From Terrimonas pollutisoli (GTDB taxonomy: Bacteria; Bacteroidota; Bacteroidia; Chitinophagales; Chitinophagaceae): DNA of 64,000 bases. The notes under the pieces were generated by a model. The model saw only the letters and a program-made list of their open reading frames with translations, had not been told where the DNA came from and made no database searches. Position 1 is the first letter of the stretch; each line of letters begins with the position of its first letter. The stretch spans positions 1 to 64,000 of the forward strand of contig NZ_JARKNA010000012.1 of the NCBI RefSeq assembly GCF_029360765.1, written 5' to 3'. Below, piece by piece: positions 1 to 9,189 of this stretch. The translations under genes and the position numbers were made by a program.

Positions 1-76
1 TTTAACATCCGCATCAACCACGTCTTCCACACACCAATCCCCATAATTACAAGCAACGCCTACCAGCAGGTTCCGT

Positions 77-127
77 ACAACTAAGAGTTCATCGTTGGCC
101 CTTCAGGCCCGACGAACTCTTAGTTGT
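77..127. repeat. strong hairpin at the end of the DUF4304 gene (attC-like)
   Basis: Two 18-base arms (77-94 and 110-127) pair with a single mismatch. The loop contains a second small GGCC/GGCC pairing. It lies just beyond the stop codon of the minus-strand DUF4304 gene and directly follows the sequence AACAGCTAAC read on the minus strand (126-135 on plus). A rho-independent terminator is possible, but no T-run follows either arm. The long arms and the adjoining CTAAC box look more like the folded recombination site of a gene cassette. The rest of the first 138 bases shows no gene. Confidence 0.6.
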
Positions 128-138
128 TAGCTGTTGTT

Positions 139-756
139 TTAGTCCGTCAATTTGTATTTATCCCTATACTCAAACAGCGTTGATTTCATGTTATTAAAAG
201 TGTACTTGTCTTGTTTAAGTTTGTCATACTCCGATTGTGCATTATCAAACTGCTTGTACTCTCCAAAAATTATAAGTCTGACAAACTTGTCCAGGTTAAT
301 ATTCTGGTCTTGTAATAATTGTGATATGTCAGATTTAGTTTTGCTTTTTTCAAAATACGGAACAATGAAGTTGAGAACATTGTCTGTCATCTCTCTTTTT
401 AGTTCTTCGATGTCAGTATTTAAATCTACGTCGAACCATTTGTCAATATTGTATTTCAGTTTACCAATTCTTTGTCTGATTGCACAAATTGGTTCTGTAG
501 GATATTCTGGAATTGTTCCGTCATGGTACGTATAAAAAGTCAGCCAATATTCAGGTAAGAAAAGTCCTGTGTTAATTGTAAAAGAGATATGGTCTTTTGA
601 ATAGAACGAGCTTTTTTGAACATTTATAATTTGTCCAAGGTCTTGAAGTTGTCGATAAAAATTGTTCCCTTTCTTTTTAAAGCCCAATGGCTTTAAAATT
701 TTCTGAAAACAATCCTTAATTATAATGTCAAAATTTTGTTCTGTAACGGTCTTCAT
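139..756 (-). CDS. DUF4304 domain protein
   Basis: A 205-residue protein of unknown function. The first half matches the DUF4304 pattern as I know it: a short helical start, then an LKPLGFKKKGNNFYR segment, an IINVQKSSF strand and a TINTGLF strand (about residues 20-70). No catalytic residues are evident and there is no signal peptide, so it is probably cytoplasmic. The gene is bounded by a perfect 10-base inverted repeat, AACAGCTAAC at 762-771 and its complement at 126-135, and followed by the 77-127 hairpin. It therefore looks like a self-contained cassette placed downstream of the recombinase gene. DUF4304 proteins are often found in toxin-immunity neighbourhoods; nothing here proves such a role. 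Confidence 0.7.
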   Translation of the reverse strand: MKTVTEQNFDIIIKDCFQKILKPLGFKKKGNNFYRQLQDLGQIINVQKSSFYSKDHISFTINTGLFLPEYWLTFYTYHDGTIPEYPTEPICAIRQRIGKLKYNIDKWFDVDLNTDIEELKREMTDNVLNFIVPYFEKSKTKSDISQLLQDQNINLDKFVRLIIFGEYKQFDNAQSEYDKLKQDKYTFNNMKSTLFEYRDKYKLTD

Positions 757-761
757 AAAAT

Positions 762-771
762 AACAGCTAAC
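762..771. repeat. 10-bp inverted-repeat end of the DUF4304 cassette
   Basis: AACAGCTAAC lies 6 bases upstream of the DUF4304 start codon, and its exact complement GTTAGCTGTT lies 4 bases beyond the stop codon (126-135). Similar GTTAGC/GTTGGC boxes precede minus-strand genes at 51.85, 57.29 and 58.67 kb. The surrounding gap (757-886) shows no gene. Confidence 0.5.
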
Positions 772-886
772 GTGTGTATTATCGCAATATACGAAACCCT
801 AAATCGGTGTAAAAAAATATTGTTGCTTTCATTATCAATAATTTAATCGCATTTATGCAAGAAGCAAATGAATTGCGACAATACAA

Positions 887-2083
887 CTACACTATCAGCT
901 CTTTTATGTCCTCGATTGGACTTAAAATATTCAAAATATCCTTGTTGGAAACATGCAAATAACGCAATGTGGTCTTTATGTCATTGTGCCCAAGAAGTTT
1001 CTGGATAAAAACCACATCAGTTCCTTTATCCAATAAATGGGTAGCAAAACTATGCCGTAGCATATGCATACTTCCACCTTTTTTTATACCAGCTTTCTCT
1101 TTGGCTGCGTGTATGATTGACTCCAGGCTTCTGACACTATAAGCCCTCTCCCTTTTTTGCCCTTCAAACAAAAACTGGCATGGATGATAAGCTAACTTAT
1201 ACTCCCGTAGCATTACCAACATGGCCGGGCTCAGACTGATCACCCTGTCCTTTTTACCTTTTCCCTTTCTCACAATCAGCAATTTCCTGTCTTCATCAAG
1301 ATCCGTCACCAGTAACCCCGTGATCTCACTTACACGCAATCCACAACTATAGCCTAGCATGATCATCGTTTTATGCTTTATATTAATAATAGCCCGGAGC
1401 AATGCGGCTATTTCTTCCTTACTCAAAACTTTTGGCAATTGGATCGCTTTTTTTGGCCTTGGTATATCCCAAAAAAACTTTTCCCTTTTCAGCACCTGCT
1501 CATAATAAAATTTCAGCGCATTCATCCTGCTATGCAGTGTGTTTTCTGTCAGTTTTAATTTATCTGCGCAGTATTGCAGATAATCTTTTATTCTGCCAGT
1601 ATTGAATATGTCTGCAGGATGATGCTTAATGGTTTTTAAAAACACAGCCATTTCATTCAGGTATGTTTTCTTCGTAGATGAGCTATATGATTTCAATACT
1701 AATATCTGCTCCATAGACGAAAGTACATGCCTATTGACTGGATGTATTAAGCCTTTTATACCGGCAGTAATTATTTTGCCGCCCGAAGCAGCAGGCTCTT
1801 TTTGTATAACTTTATTTGCGGGGATAGAAGGGCTGTTTTTCTTTTTGGCGGCCAGGTAGGCATGCAGCGTTGACTGGTCAATAACGGCCTTATCCTTTAT
1901 GGCAAAATAAACGAGATTGTAATGCATCTTGCTTAATGGAAGCCACCAGCATTTATTTGTCTGGCTCCATTTAATCCCGGTTATTTTTCTAATAATACTG
2001 TTGAGAGCGGTATTATTGTCGTAATAAATACCAATACATTCCTGTTGGCGGTGGTAAAGTGGTTTCAGGCTTACCGGTGTCAT
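887..2083 (-). CDS. tyrosine recombinase / integrase
   Basis: A 398-residue site-specific recombinase. Residues 1-70 form the extra N-terminal module common in Bacteroidota integrases (ends in a WSQTNKCWWLPLS segment). A SAM-like core-binding domain follows at about 115-205 and the catalytic domain at about 215-390. The catalytic set is visible: Arg250 in CGLRVSE, Lys in RKGKGKKDR (~275), His340 and Arg343 in HMLRHSF, His366 in LLGH, and nucleophile Tyr375 in LRYLHV. It resembles XerC/XerD and lacks the long insertion before the HxLRH box that marks integron IntI integrases. It lies upstream of, and on the same strand as, the cassette-like DUF4304 gene, so a role in moving that gene is possible but unproven. 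Confidence 0.93.
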   Translation of the reverse strand: MTPVSLKPLYHRQQECIGIYYDNNTALNSIIRKITGIKWSQTNKCWWLPLSKMHYNLVYFAIKDKAVIDQSTLHAYLAAKKKNSPSIPANKVIQKEPAASGGKIITAGIKGLIHPVNRHVLSSMEQILVLKSYSSSTKKTYLNEMAVFLKTIKHHPADIFNTGRIKDYLQYCADKLKLTENTLHSRMNALKFYYEQVLKREKFFWDIPRPKKAIQLPKVLSKEEIAALLRAIINIKHKTMIMLGYSCGLRVSEITGLLVTDLDEDRKLLIVRKGKGKKDRVISLSPAMLVMLREYKLAYHPCQFLFEGQKRERAYSVRSLESIIHAAKEKAGIKKGGSMHMLRHSFATHLLDKGTDVVFIQKLLGHNDIKTTLRYLHVSNKDILNILSPIEDIKELIV

Positions 2084-2135
2084 ACCTGAATTTACAAAAT
2101 GTAAAGGGAAAATTCATTAAAGGGGAAAGGATTAC

Positions 2136-2537
2136 TTATTTTTTATCTGCAACCATTTTTTCCAGTAAGGCTACCTTCTCCCTTTCAGTTTGTAATAATC
2201 TTTCGTACAGTTTTTTGTTTTCCTCCATTGCCTCAATATACTTTTCAAATGGATTGATTGTACATTGATAATTCATATTAACGGCATTATCATTAAAAGT
2301 GTTTGAAATTATATTGATAGCAGTCTCGTTAGAAAAATTTTTTATTGCGTCAGTCGGTACTTTTAATGCCTTTGCCACTTTCTCCAGCATCTCCTTATCT
2401 AAAGCTTCTTTCTGCTCCAACGCTGACACAGCTTGCTGGCTTAAGCCCAACTCCATCGCCAGCGCCTCCTGCTTGATGCCAAGTATTTCTCTTATCCTTT
2501 TTACGTTGCGGCCCTCATGTACTGTTTTTTCTGTCAT
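2136..2537 (-). CDS. XRE-family helix-turn-helix regulator
   Basis: A 133-residue protein with an N-terminal Cro/C1-type helix-turn-helix (residues ~10-65; recognition region LGLSQQAVSALEQ). A low-complexity Asn-rich linker follows (~66-92), then a charged C-terminal helix likely to form a coiled coil (~97-133). It probably acts as a DNA-binding dimer. It sits 52 bases upstream of the recombinase on the same strand and may regulate it or itself. The layout resembles small Bacteroidota mobile-island regulators, but no operator could be pinned down. Confidence 0.85.
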   Translation of the reverse strand: MTEKTVHEGRNVKRIREILGIKQEALAMELGLSQQAVSALEQKEALDKEMLEKVAKALKVPTDAIKNFSNETAINIISNTFNDNAVNMNYQCTINPFEKYIEAMEENKKLYERLLQTEREKVALLEKMVADKK

Positions 2538-2632
2538 AACAATTCCGTTTGGGTAAAGATAAATTATCCGACCCTTGTAAAAAACAATCGCACATCGGTA
2601 AATTACAAACAGCCAGGCGCCTGAATAGTAAC

Positions 2633-2962
2633 TCAGTCAACCAGGTTCTTTTGTAATTTTTTTATTACCTGCTTTTCTGTCAAGCCCTCCTTCAGCATTT
2701 GCATGGCCTGGCCCGTCAGGCACTGGTATACCTTCCTATCACGCTTGTATATTGGAAGCTGCCGGTAGATAAACGACCCGATGACTGACGCTTTGGCTAA
2801 CAGTCTGGCATATCGCATTGTCTCCCGGAAAGCTTTACCTGTCTTTACCCTTTTGCCGGATAATGAGCTTTTCTTTCGGGCATAATGATCGTTGCCCAAC
2901 TGGTAAAAGCAAATACCACAAATGGTACCCTTTATTTTGATTGGTCCTGCTTGTCTGGCCAT
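2633..2962 (-). CDS. small basic conserved protein of unknown function
   Basis: A 109-residue, strongly basic protein beginning MARQAGPIKIKG; a start five codons upstream (2977) is also possible. The middle is rich in Arg, Lys and Ala and looks helical (RETMRYARLLAKAS, about residues 45-60). The C-terminus is predicted helical (KEGLTEKQVIKKLQKNL). I recognise this only as a recurring Bacteroidota orphan and cannot assign a function. The charge would suit nucleic-acid binding. It stands between the XRE regulator and the chromosomal M28 peptidase gene and may be the last gene of the accessory segment. Confidence 0.6.
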   Translation of the reverse strand: MARQAGPIKIKGTICGICFYQLGNDHYARKKSSLSGKRVKTGKAFRETMRYARLLAKASVIGSFIYRQLPIYKRDRKVYQCLTGQAMQMLKEGLTEKQVIKKLQKNLVD

Positions 2963-3227
2963 AATGAAAGAAAACAAATAAAGCTAATTGAGGCAACCGT
3001 ATTAATACTGTATTATTTTCCGCCCGTAACCCAATTTAACAATCGCTACTTTAGGACGAGACAAACACGCTGTCAAAGGCTGGATACCGGCAGGATAATG
3101 TATGGCCGAGGCAGGGTAAAAGCGTTCAAAATGTAGTAAGCCACTCACCGTTCCGTATGAAACAGCCATCGCTAAGACCATTGCAGGTTGGATGCCGTGA
3201 CAGGGGCATTTCGACCTGCCGGAAATA

Positions 3228-3255
3228 AAAAGAGTCCCTTGCTAAAGGAACTCTT
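3228..3255 (-). terminator. rho-independent terminator of the M28 peptidase gene
   Basis: On the minus strand, about 26 bases after the peptidase stop, the sequence pairs AAGAGTTCCTT with AAGGGACTCTT around a short loop, followed by a T-rich run (CTTTTTATTT). The gap 2978-3280 otherwise shows only a small GCAGGT/ACCTGC inverted repeat at 3183-3219 and no gene. Confidence 0.8.
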
Positions 3256-3280
3256 AAAAGCGGTCAGGTTAAATAACAAT

Positions 3281-4867
3281 TTAAAATCCACGCTGCCCGC
3301 CGCCTCTTGGTTGCGGCAGTTCTTTGCGGGGCAGCTTTTCATCCCTCATCGCTGCATTGTACACAAAGGATGCTACAATTACCGATATCTGTTGCAGGTC
3401 TTCTGCAACCAGGTGATCGTACGAATCCATATTGGTATGGTGTGTCCGTGTATCATACTCGATAGGATCCTGTATAAACTGGAAACCCGGCAAGCCCACG
3501 GCATCAAATGACTGGTGATCGGTGCCACCGGTATTGGAGATGGTAACCGTCTTTGCTCCCATTTCATTGAATGGCGCCAGCCATTGTGTAAAAATGTCTT
3601 TTACTTTTTCATTGCCCTGCAGGTAAATGCCCCGCACCTTGCCCGTACCATTATCAATATTGAAATAGCTGGAAAATTTACTGTGCTCCGGTTTTAATAC
3701 CATATCAGCCGGGTCGGCAAAATGATTTTTTACATAGCCTCTTGAACCCAGCAATCCCTGTTCTTCGCCACCCCATAGAGCGATGCGGATCGTACGGCGT
3801 GGCTGTATGTTCAATGCTTTTAAGATGCGAACGGCTTCCATCATCACGGAGCAGCCCGCCGCATTATCGGTAGCACCGGTAGCTGCCTGCCAGCTATCGA
3901 GGTGGCCTCCGAGCATGACGATCTCATCTTTCAATGCAGGATCGGTTCCTTTTATTTCCGCTACTACATTATATCCCTTGGTATCTTTTTCGTTGAACGT
4001 TGTTTTTATATCCACATCCAGCTTAACCGGAATACCTGATTTTGCCAGCCGGCAAATGGTTCCATAATCTTCTGCCGTGATCATGATGTCTAAAAAATTA
4101 TCCGGCGATCCGGCAGCATAAGCCCCCCCACCCTGTACAAACAAGGTTCCGTCATGGCCCCTTGGGCTGGAACTTAGTATCGCAATGGCACCTTCTTTTT
4201 CGGCCAGCTCTTTTAGTTTGTTGGCAACAGATCCGGCGCCACGGCTGCGCTGAAAGTCCCGCATGCGGCGTTGCTGTGCGGTATCGGTGCCCTGGCTTTG
4301 TCCACGTGATTGCTGTGGTTTGGCATTGGCCATTTTATCCAAATCATCATCGCTGAAGCGCCTCGCATCGGCAGTGAATGTCTGACGTAGGGTATCATTG
4401 CGGTACAATAAAACAATTTTGTTTTTAAGCTGGCCTTTATATTTTTCCAGGTCGGCAGAATCTTTCGCTTCGATCATCATTATCTCTGCGCTTTGCAAAC
4501 CTTTGGTGCCCTTTGTCCATGTTTTGGGATAAGCGATCATGGGCTTGTAGTAAGGTGCGGTCAATGCCACGTAGCTTTTTTGCAGCTCCCACCCTTTTCC
4601 AAATTCACCCCATGGTTCGAGGTTAGCATTTACCAATCCCCATTGGGTTAATTCCGATTTGGCCCAGTTAGCGGCTTTGGTGTAGCCGGGCGACCCGGCA
4701 AGCCTTGGGCCATTAGCATCGGTCAGGTGAAAAGCGATGTCCATCACCTTTGAATTTTTTGTGCCTTCTTCTTTGATCTTGTTGATAGTGGTGAGATCCA
4801 GTTTTTCCTGGGCAAAAACGGACAGTGTAACAAAAAGAAATAACCCTAAAGCCTTTAGTTTTCTCAT
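3281..4867 (-). CDS. exported M28-family metallopeptidase
   Basis: A 528-residue zinc aminopeptidase/carboxypeptidase-type enzyme. The start at 4867 is chosen because it gives a clear signal peptide (MRKLKALGLFLFVTLSVFAQ); the frame is open to 5020 but the extension has no export signal. The M28 domain holds the two-metal ligands: GGHLDSW (His, Asp), ATDNAAG (Asp), WGGEEQGLLGS (Glu pair) and a C-terminal TGGTDHQSF segment with a His ligand. A protease-associated (PA-like) region with a GAGSVANKLKEL segment lies between the halves. It probably hydrolyses peptides in the periplasm or outside the cell. It is a single gene with its own terminator. Confidence 0.92.
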   Translation of the reverse strand: MRKLKALGLFLFVTLSVFAQEKLDLTTINKIKEEGTKNSKVMDIAFHLTDANGPRLAGSPGYTKAANWAKSELTQWGLVNANLEPWGEFGKGWELQKSYVALTAPYYKPMIAYPKTWTKGTKGLQSAEIMMIEAKDSADLEKYKGQLKNKIVLLYRNDTLRQTFTADARRFSDDDLDKMANAKPQQSRGQSQGTDTAQQRRMRDFQRSRGAGSVANKLKELAEKEGAIAILSSSPRGHDGTLFVQGGGAYAAGSPDNFLDIMITAEDYGTICRLAKSGIPVKLDVDIKTTFNEKDTKGYNVVAEIKGTDPALKDEIVMLGGHLDSWQAATGATDNAAGCSVMMEAVRILKALNIQPRRTIRIALWGGEEQGLLGSRGYVKNHFADPADMVLKPEHSKFSSYFNIDNGTGKVRGIYLQGNEKVKDIFTQWLAPFNEMGAKTVTISNTGGTDHQSFDAVGLPGFQFIQDPIEYDTRTHHTNMDSYDHLVAEDLQQISVIVASFVYNAAMRDEKLPRKELPQPRGGGQRGF

Positions 4868-5122
4868 GTTGATTGTTGTTTTAAAAAGTAAAATGAATTC
4901 CGGGTGAGATTGAAGCCCGGAACTTAGACGAGAGTGGAAAGTAAAAACTTTCGGAAGAACAGAGATTTTTAAATGATTATGCTTAGCAGGATTTGAGTGG
5001 GGAATTAGATTCCGCAACATTAAAAAATGGCATTTATTATTTCCGTGAGTTCAAAACAGGCTACTAGCTAATGGAAACATAACTGCGCCAATCATCATAA
5101 TCATCATGATCAGCGTTCCCGC

Positions 5123-5758
5123 TTATTTATTCACTGAAGTATCAGGCAATATAAAATTGATAGTATCCTTGGGGCCGCCGCAGTTCAGCATGCCATCCTT
5201 GTATTTCGGATGTTTAGTACCCAGGTAAGGGTTGCGCACCTCATCGGTCTTACTGAGCCAATATCCCGGCTGATCTTCACCAAACGCCATAGGACATTCC
5301 TGCCAATACAATTTGCCCTGGTCATATTTCACTACGATAAACAAGAGACGCAGGTTCTCTGATAAATTATTTAAAGCAGTTCGCTTTTGATCAATAGCAG
5401 GTTCTTTTAATATATTGGCGATCTCATTCCTGGCATTGCTCAATGGATCAAGCGCCGATTCGTAAATGCCGGTGGTATCTACCTTCAGCTCTTCAATCTT
5501 CAAACTATCCAGGGCTGTTTTTAACTGGTTGCCCTGCGTGGCTATCGCCGCAGTATCCCAGTTGACAAAGGCTTCCGACATGCCATAGTAAGCATCCAGC
5601 GCCGTTTGCACCGATTGATTGAATGCCGGGCTGTGTTTACTAACTGACAGTGCAACTGGTTTTGGCCCCTTAGGCCCTTTTTTACCCTTAAATGCATACC
5701 ATATATAGCCAGCCAGTAGCAACAATATAATGCCGAGAATAGCGAAAACCTTTTTCAT
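5123..5758 (-). CDS. DUF3347 family membrane-anchored protein
   Basis: A 211-residue protein with an N-terminal membrane anchor (residues 3-22), a basic Lys/Pro/Gly-rich stretch (GKKGPKGPKP), then a helical DUF3347-like domain (~40-205). The C-terminal part has the family's conserved CPMAFGEDQPGYW segment and a MLNCG segment. The Cys and Met residues could bind a soft metal such as copper, since DUF3347 domains are often attached to CusB-like copper-efflux adaptors. No efflux genes are adjacent, so the function is an inference. It is monocistronic between the peptidase and the divergent ABC-F gene. The 261-base gap after it (5759-6019) shows no gene. Confidence 0.7.
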   Translation of the reverse strand: MKKVFAILGIILLLLAGYIWYAFKGKKGPKGPKPVALSVSKHSPAFNQSVQTALDAYYGMSEAFVNWDTAAIATQGNQLKTALDSLKIEELKVDTTGIYESALDPLSNARNEIANILKEPAIDQKRTALNNLSENLRLLFIVVKYDQGKLYWQECPMAFGEDQPGYWLSKTDEVRNPYLGTKHPKYKDGMLNCGGPKDTINFILPDTSVNK

Positions 5759-6019
5759 GAAGAATAGAAATATTTTTCACAAATGTAAATCAAAGCCGGT
5801 AGAGCCGGTAATCCTTATTTTTGCGGCGAATTTTTCGGCGGGTGTGGAAATATGGAAATGCAGGAATATACGAACGTGAAAGTGTGCAATGAGATAACAG
5901 GAATGGATGAATACAGATAAACCAATTAACGAATAAACGGACTAATGTATAGCGGTTTCAACCTTGAACACCCGGCCCTGAACTATAAAACTTAACAACT
6001 AAAAACTTTAAAACTTTCC

Positions 6020-8041
6020 ATGTTAGCAGGATTACAAAATGTGACGTTTGAATTTGGCGCAAGGGTGATCATTGAAGATGCAACCTGGCATATACAACCC
6101 AACGAACGTATCGGCCTGATCGGGTATAATGGTACAGGCAAATCAACTCTATTGAAATTACTGGTGGGACAATATTCTCCTTCAGCCGGCACGGTAGAGC
6201 GCAGCCGCACTACCTCCATTGGTTACCTGCACCAGGATCTGTTGAGCTTTGATACCAACGACAGTATTTTACAGGTAGCATTGGGTGCATTTGAAAAAGT
6301 GTTGCAACTGGAAAAAGAAATTGAAGAGTTGGGTAAAGAGCTCGAAAAAACCGGTGACGAAAAAACTTTGTATGAATACACCGACAAGTTGCATGAACTG
6401 GAAACACTGGGTGGCTACAACATTCATCATAAGACAGAAGAAGTATTACAGGGGCTTGGTTTTTCCAATGCCGATCTCAATCGTCCTTATAAAGAATACA
6501 GTGGTGGATGGCGGATGCGGGTATTGCTGGCTAAAATGATCTTGCAGCAACCCGATTTGCTATTGCTGGATGAGCCGACCAACCACCTTGATCTTCCTTC
6601 TATCGAATGGCTGGAAAAATATTTGCAACATTACCAGGGATCGGTAGTAATTGTGAGCCACGATAAATATTTTTTAAACCGCATGGTGACAAAGATCGTG
6701 GAAGTGTACCAGCAGCAACTGCATATCTACAATGGCAACTATGATTTTTATGAAAAGGAAAAAGCTATTCGTATTGAGATGCAGCAAAAGGCCTACGAGA
6801 ATCAGCAGGACTATATACGGCAGAATGAAAGACTGGTAGAACGTTTCAGGGCCAAAGCCAGTAAAGCGGCCATGGCGCAAAGCATCATGAAAAAACTGGA
6901 TAAGCTGGAGCGTATTGAAGACGTGGCAATGGAACGCCCTGATATCCGTATCAACTTCAGGGTGGATAAAGTACCGGGCCGGGTGTTGACCGAACTGAAA
7001 CATGTATCCAAATCATTTGGCGATAATGTAATCGTGGAAGACACTTCTATCGAAATCGATCGTGGCGATAAGATTGCATTGATCGGCGCCAACGGAAAAG
7101 GTAAGTCTACCCTGCTGCGCATTATTGCCGGTGTAGAAAAAATTGACAGCGGGGAAAGAAAATGGGGACATAATGTAGAAGAAAGTTTCTATGCACAGCA
7201 TCAGCTCGAAGCGCTGAATGTCAACAATACCATTTTGGATGAGATGAAAGAATGCGGCAGCCAGATGAATGAGTTGGAGCTGCGTGGTTTGTTGGGTTGC
7301 TTTTTATTCAGTGGCGATGATGCCGATAAAAAAATAAAAATATTAAGTGGTGGTGAAAAAGCAAGGGTGGCACTGGCGAAGGTAATTGTGAGCAAAGCCA
7401 ACTTCCTGATGCTGGATGAACCTACCAACCACCTGGATATGCATAGTTGCGACCTGTTGATCGATGCGTTAAACAAATACCAGGGCAGTATTATCCTCGT
7501 TAGCCACGACCGGTATTTTGTTTCCAAAACAGCCAACAAAATTTGGGAGATCGTAGATCACAAGGTAAAAGAATTCAAAGGTGGCTATGACGAATGGGTG
7601 GCGTGGAAAGAGAGAATGGCTAAGCAGGCGAAAATGGAAGCGGGTGGTCAAAAAGGTGAAGTGAAAAGTCAAAAGGCAGAAGTGAACCCTTCGACTTCGC
7701 CCAGGGTTAATGAAAAGACAATAACTAAACCTGCGCCGTCAAACATTCAACCTCAAACTTCAGACTTCAAACCTCAAACTGCTGCACCAATTAATAAAGA
7801 GGTAAAAAAGGAACTGCAGAAACAGCAGCGTATTTTTCAACAACTGGAAGAACAGATCGCTGAGCTGAATACAAAGAAAGCAGCATTGGAATCTTCCCTG
7901 AGTGATCCTGCCACTTATTCTGATAAAAATAAATTTTTGCAGGCAGAGACAGAATATAAAAAAGCTGCGGAAGAATTGGAAAAATTAAATGTCCGGTACG
8001 AAAAGACTTTTGAACTGATCGTTTCATTGGAAGGCAAGTAG
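6020..8041 (+). CDS. ABC-F family ribosome-associated ATPase
   Basis: A 673-residue soluble protein with two ABC ATPase domains and no membrane segments. Domain 1 has Walker A GYNGTGKST, signature YSGGW and Walker B LLLLDEPTNHLD. Domain 2 has GANGKGKST, LSGGEKARVALAK and LMLDEPTNHLD. Between them is the charged ABC-F linker (~residues 235-320). After domain 2 comes a Pro/Thr/Gln-rich spacer and a C-terminal coiled coil (~595-670), as in Uup/EttA-type proteins. ABC-F proteins act on the ribosomal E-site or in antibiotic protection; which applies here cannot be told. Length and both ATPase sites look intact. Confidence 0.93.
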   Translation: MLAGLQNVTFEFGARVIIEDATWHIQPNERIGLIGYNGTGKSTLLKLLVGQYSPSAGTVERSRTTSIGYLHQDLLSFDTNDSILQVALGAFEKVLQLEKEIEELGKELEKTGDEKTLYEYTDKLHELETLGGYNIHHKTEEVLQGLGFSNADLNRPYKEYSGGWRMRVLLAKMILQQPDLLLLDEPTNHLDLPSIEWLEKYLQHYQGSVVIVSHDKYFLNRMVTKIVEVYQQQLHIYNGNYDFYEKEKAIRIEMQQKAYENQQDYIRQNERLVERFRAKASKAAMAQSIMKKLDKLERIEDVAMERPDIRINFRVDKVPGRVLTELKHVSKSFGDNVIVEDTSIEIDRGDKIALIGANGKGKSTLLRIIAGVEKIDSGERKWGHNVEESFYAQHQLEALNVNNTILDEMKECGSQMNELELRGLLGCFLFSGDDADKKIKILSGGEKARVALAKVIVSKANFLMLDEPTNHLDMHSCDLLIDALNKYQGSIILVSHDRYFVSKTANKIWEIVDHKVKEFKGGYDEWVAWKERMAKQAKMEAGGQKGEVKSQKAEVNPSTSPRVNEKTITKPAPSNIQPQTSDFKPQTAAPINKEVKKELQKQQRIFQQLEEQIAELNTKKAALESSLSDPATYSDKNKFLQAETEYKKAAEELEKLNVRYEKTFELIVSLEGK

Positions 8042-8215
8042 CCATTTTTTTGTTGGTATAAACTTTGTGATACGTTTTCTTTTGCAGCAATGGCATGCAA
8101 AAAGAAATAACTTAAGATATGTATCAAAACCTAAACCAATGAAAGTAAGCCACAATCATGTTTGTTGAACGCAGGCAAGGTTGTGGCAATTTTATTGGGT
8201 AAAAAAATTAAAACC

Positions 8216-8725
8216 ATGCAAATGAAACAAAAAATCAGCAGGTTGCTATTATTGTTTGCCACGGTAGCGCTTATTAGCAGTACATCGCCGGGATGCAAGT
8301 CGAAACCAAAAGATGCGGATGTAAAATCATCTGTTGAGACCGCCCTTCGGGCCAATCCTGAAACCAATGGATTAATGGTAGATGTAAAAGATGGCGTTGT
8401 TACGCTGAGTGGCGAAACACAAAAAGAAGAAGCAAAAACAAAAGCATCAGAATTGGCGACTGCCGTCAAGGGTGTAAAATCCGTGCAGAACAATGTTAGT
8501 GTTGCTCCGCCAGCACCTCCGGTTGAGATCACAGCCGATGATCCGCTTACGGCAGCAGTACGTGACGCTACCAAGGATTTTCCCACCGTGACAGCAACAG
8601 TAAAAGACGGGGTGATCTCTGTATCAGGAGAATTGAAATCAGATGCCTGGAAGAAATTGAAAATAGCCTTGGATGGTTTGAAACCTAAACGGGTTGATGC
8701 ATCCGGATTAAAAATTTCTAAATAA
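8216..8725 (+). CDS. lipoprotein-like BON-domain protein
   Basis: About 169 residues from the ATG at 8216; a second ATG lies at 8222, and upstream TTG codons are unlikely starts. A hydrophobic signal (LLLLFATVALISS) ends near Cys27 in TSPGCKSK, a plausible but imperfect lipobox. Two BON domains follow (roughly residues 35-95 and 100-165), with the typical VKDGVVTLSGE and VKDGVISVSGEL strands. BON domains bind phospholipid and maintain the envelope, as in OsmY. It is followed 18 bases later by a BON/SH3 protein on the same strand, so the two are likely co-transcribed and work in the cell envelope. Confidence 0.85.
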   Translation: MQMKQKISRLLLLFATVALISSTSPGCKSKPKDADVKSSVETALRANPETNGLMVDVKDGVVTLSGETQKEEAKTKASELATAVKGVKSVQNNVSVAPPAPPVEITADDPLTAAVRDATKDFPTVTATVKDGVISVSGELKSDAWKKLKIALDGLKPKRVDASGLKISK

Positions 8726-8743
8726 CAACTAAAAACTACAACT

Positions 8744-9169
8744 ATGGCACTACAGGATAAATATAAAGAACTCACTGATGCTGCTGCTACATCAGGGGTA
8801 AGCAATTTGCAGGTTCGTGAGCAGGACGGTGTTTTATACATCGATGGTGTGGCGCCCAATGGTTCGGTAAAAGATCAGCTTTGGAATATCTATGGAAAAA
8901 TAGATCCCGATTTTCTCTCAGGCGATGTGGTGATGAATGTAAACGTGGCTCCTGCTGCACCGGGAACCAAAGCCAAAGTGACCACGGAGAAATCGAACCT
9001 GAATATCCGTAAAGGCCCTGGTACGGATCAGCCGATAGTAGGTAAAGCAGCTCATCATGAAATAGTAACCCTCGTAAGCAAGACCAACGACCAGTGGTGG
9101 CTGGTAAGAACAAAGGACGGAGAAGAGGGCTATGCCTATGCCCAATATCTTACGCCGGAAGGAAGCTAA
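8744..9169 (+). CDS. BON-like and SH3b domain protein
   Basis: A 141-residue protein. Residues 1-70 form a BON-like region (VREQDGVLYIDGVAPN). Residues 78-141 form a bacterial SH3 domain (SNLNIRKGPGTDQPIVGKA, then WWLVRTKDGEEGYAYAQYL), a fold that binds cell-wall peptides or other ligands. No signal peptide is visible, which is odd for an SH3b protein and suggests cytoplasmic location or unusual export. It is 18 bases downstream of the BON lipoprotein and is followed by a terminator hairpin, so the two genes form a short operon. Confidence 0.85.
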   Translation: MALQDKYKELTDAAATSGVSNLQVREQDGVLYIDGVAPNGSVKDQLWNIYGKIDPDFLSGDVVMNVNVAPAAPGTKAKVTTEKSNLNIRKGPGTDQPIVGKAAHHEIVTLVSKTNDQWWLVRTKDGEEGYAYAQYLTPEGS

Positions 9170-9189
9170 AAACTCAGCGTCTATAAAAG

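Noticed and set aside
887..2083. Assignment of the recombinase as an integron integrase IntI
   Set aside because: The extra segment found in IntI before the HxLRH box is absent, and the N-terminal module is the common Bacteroidota phage/transposon integrase type.
1..3000. Prophage or conjugative element at the left edge
   Set aside because: Only a recombinase, a regulator and two small unknown genes are present; no structural, relaxase, tra or replication genes were seen.
3281..5020. Longer M28 peptidase starting at 5020
   Set aside because: The extra 51 residues have no signal peptide and precede a textbook one at 4867.
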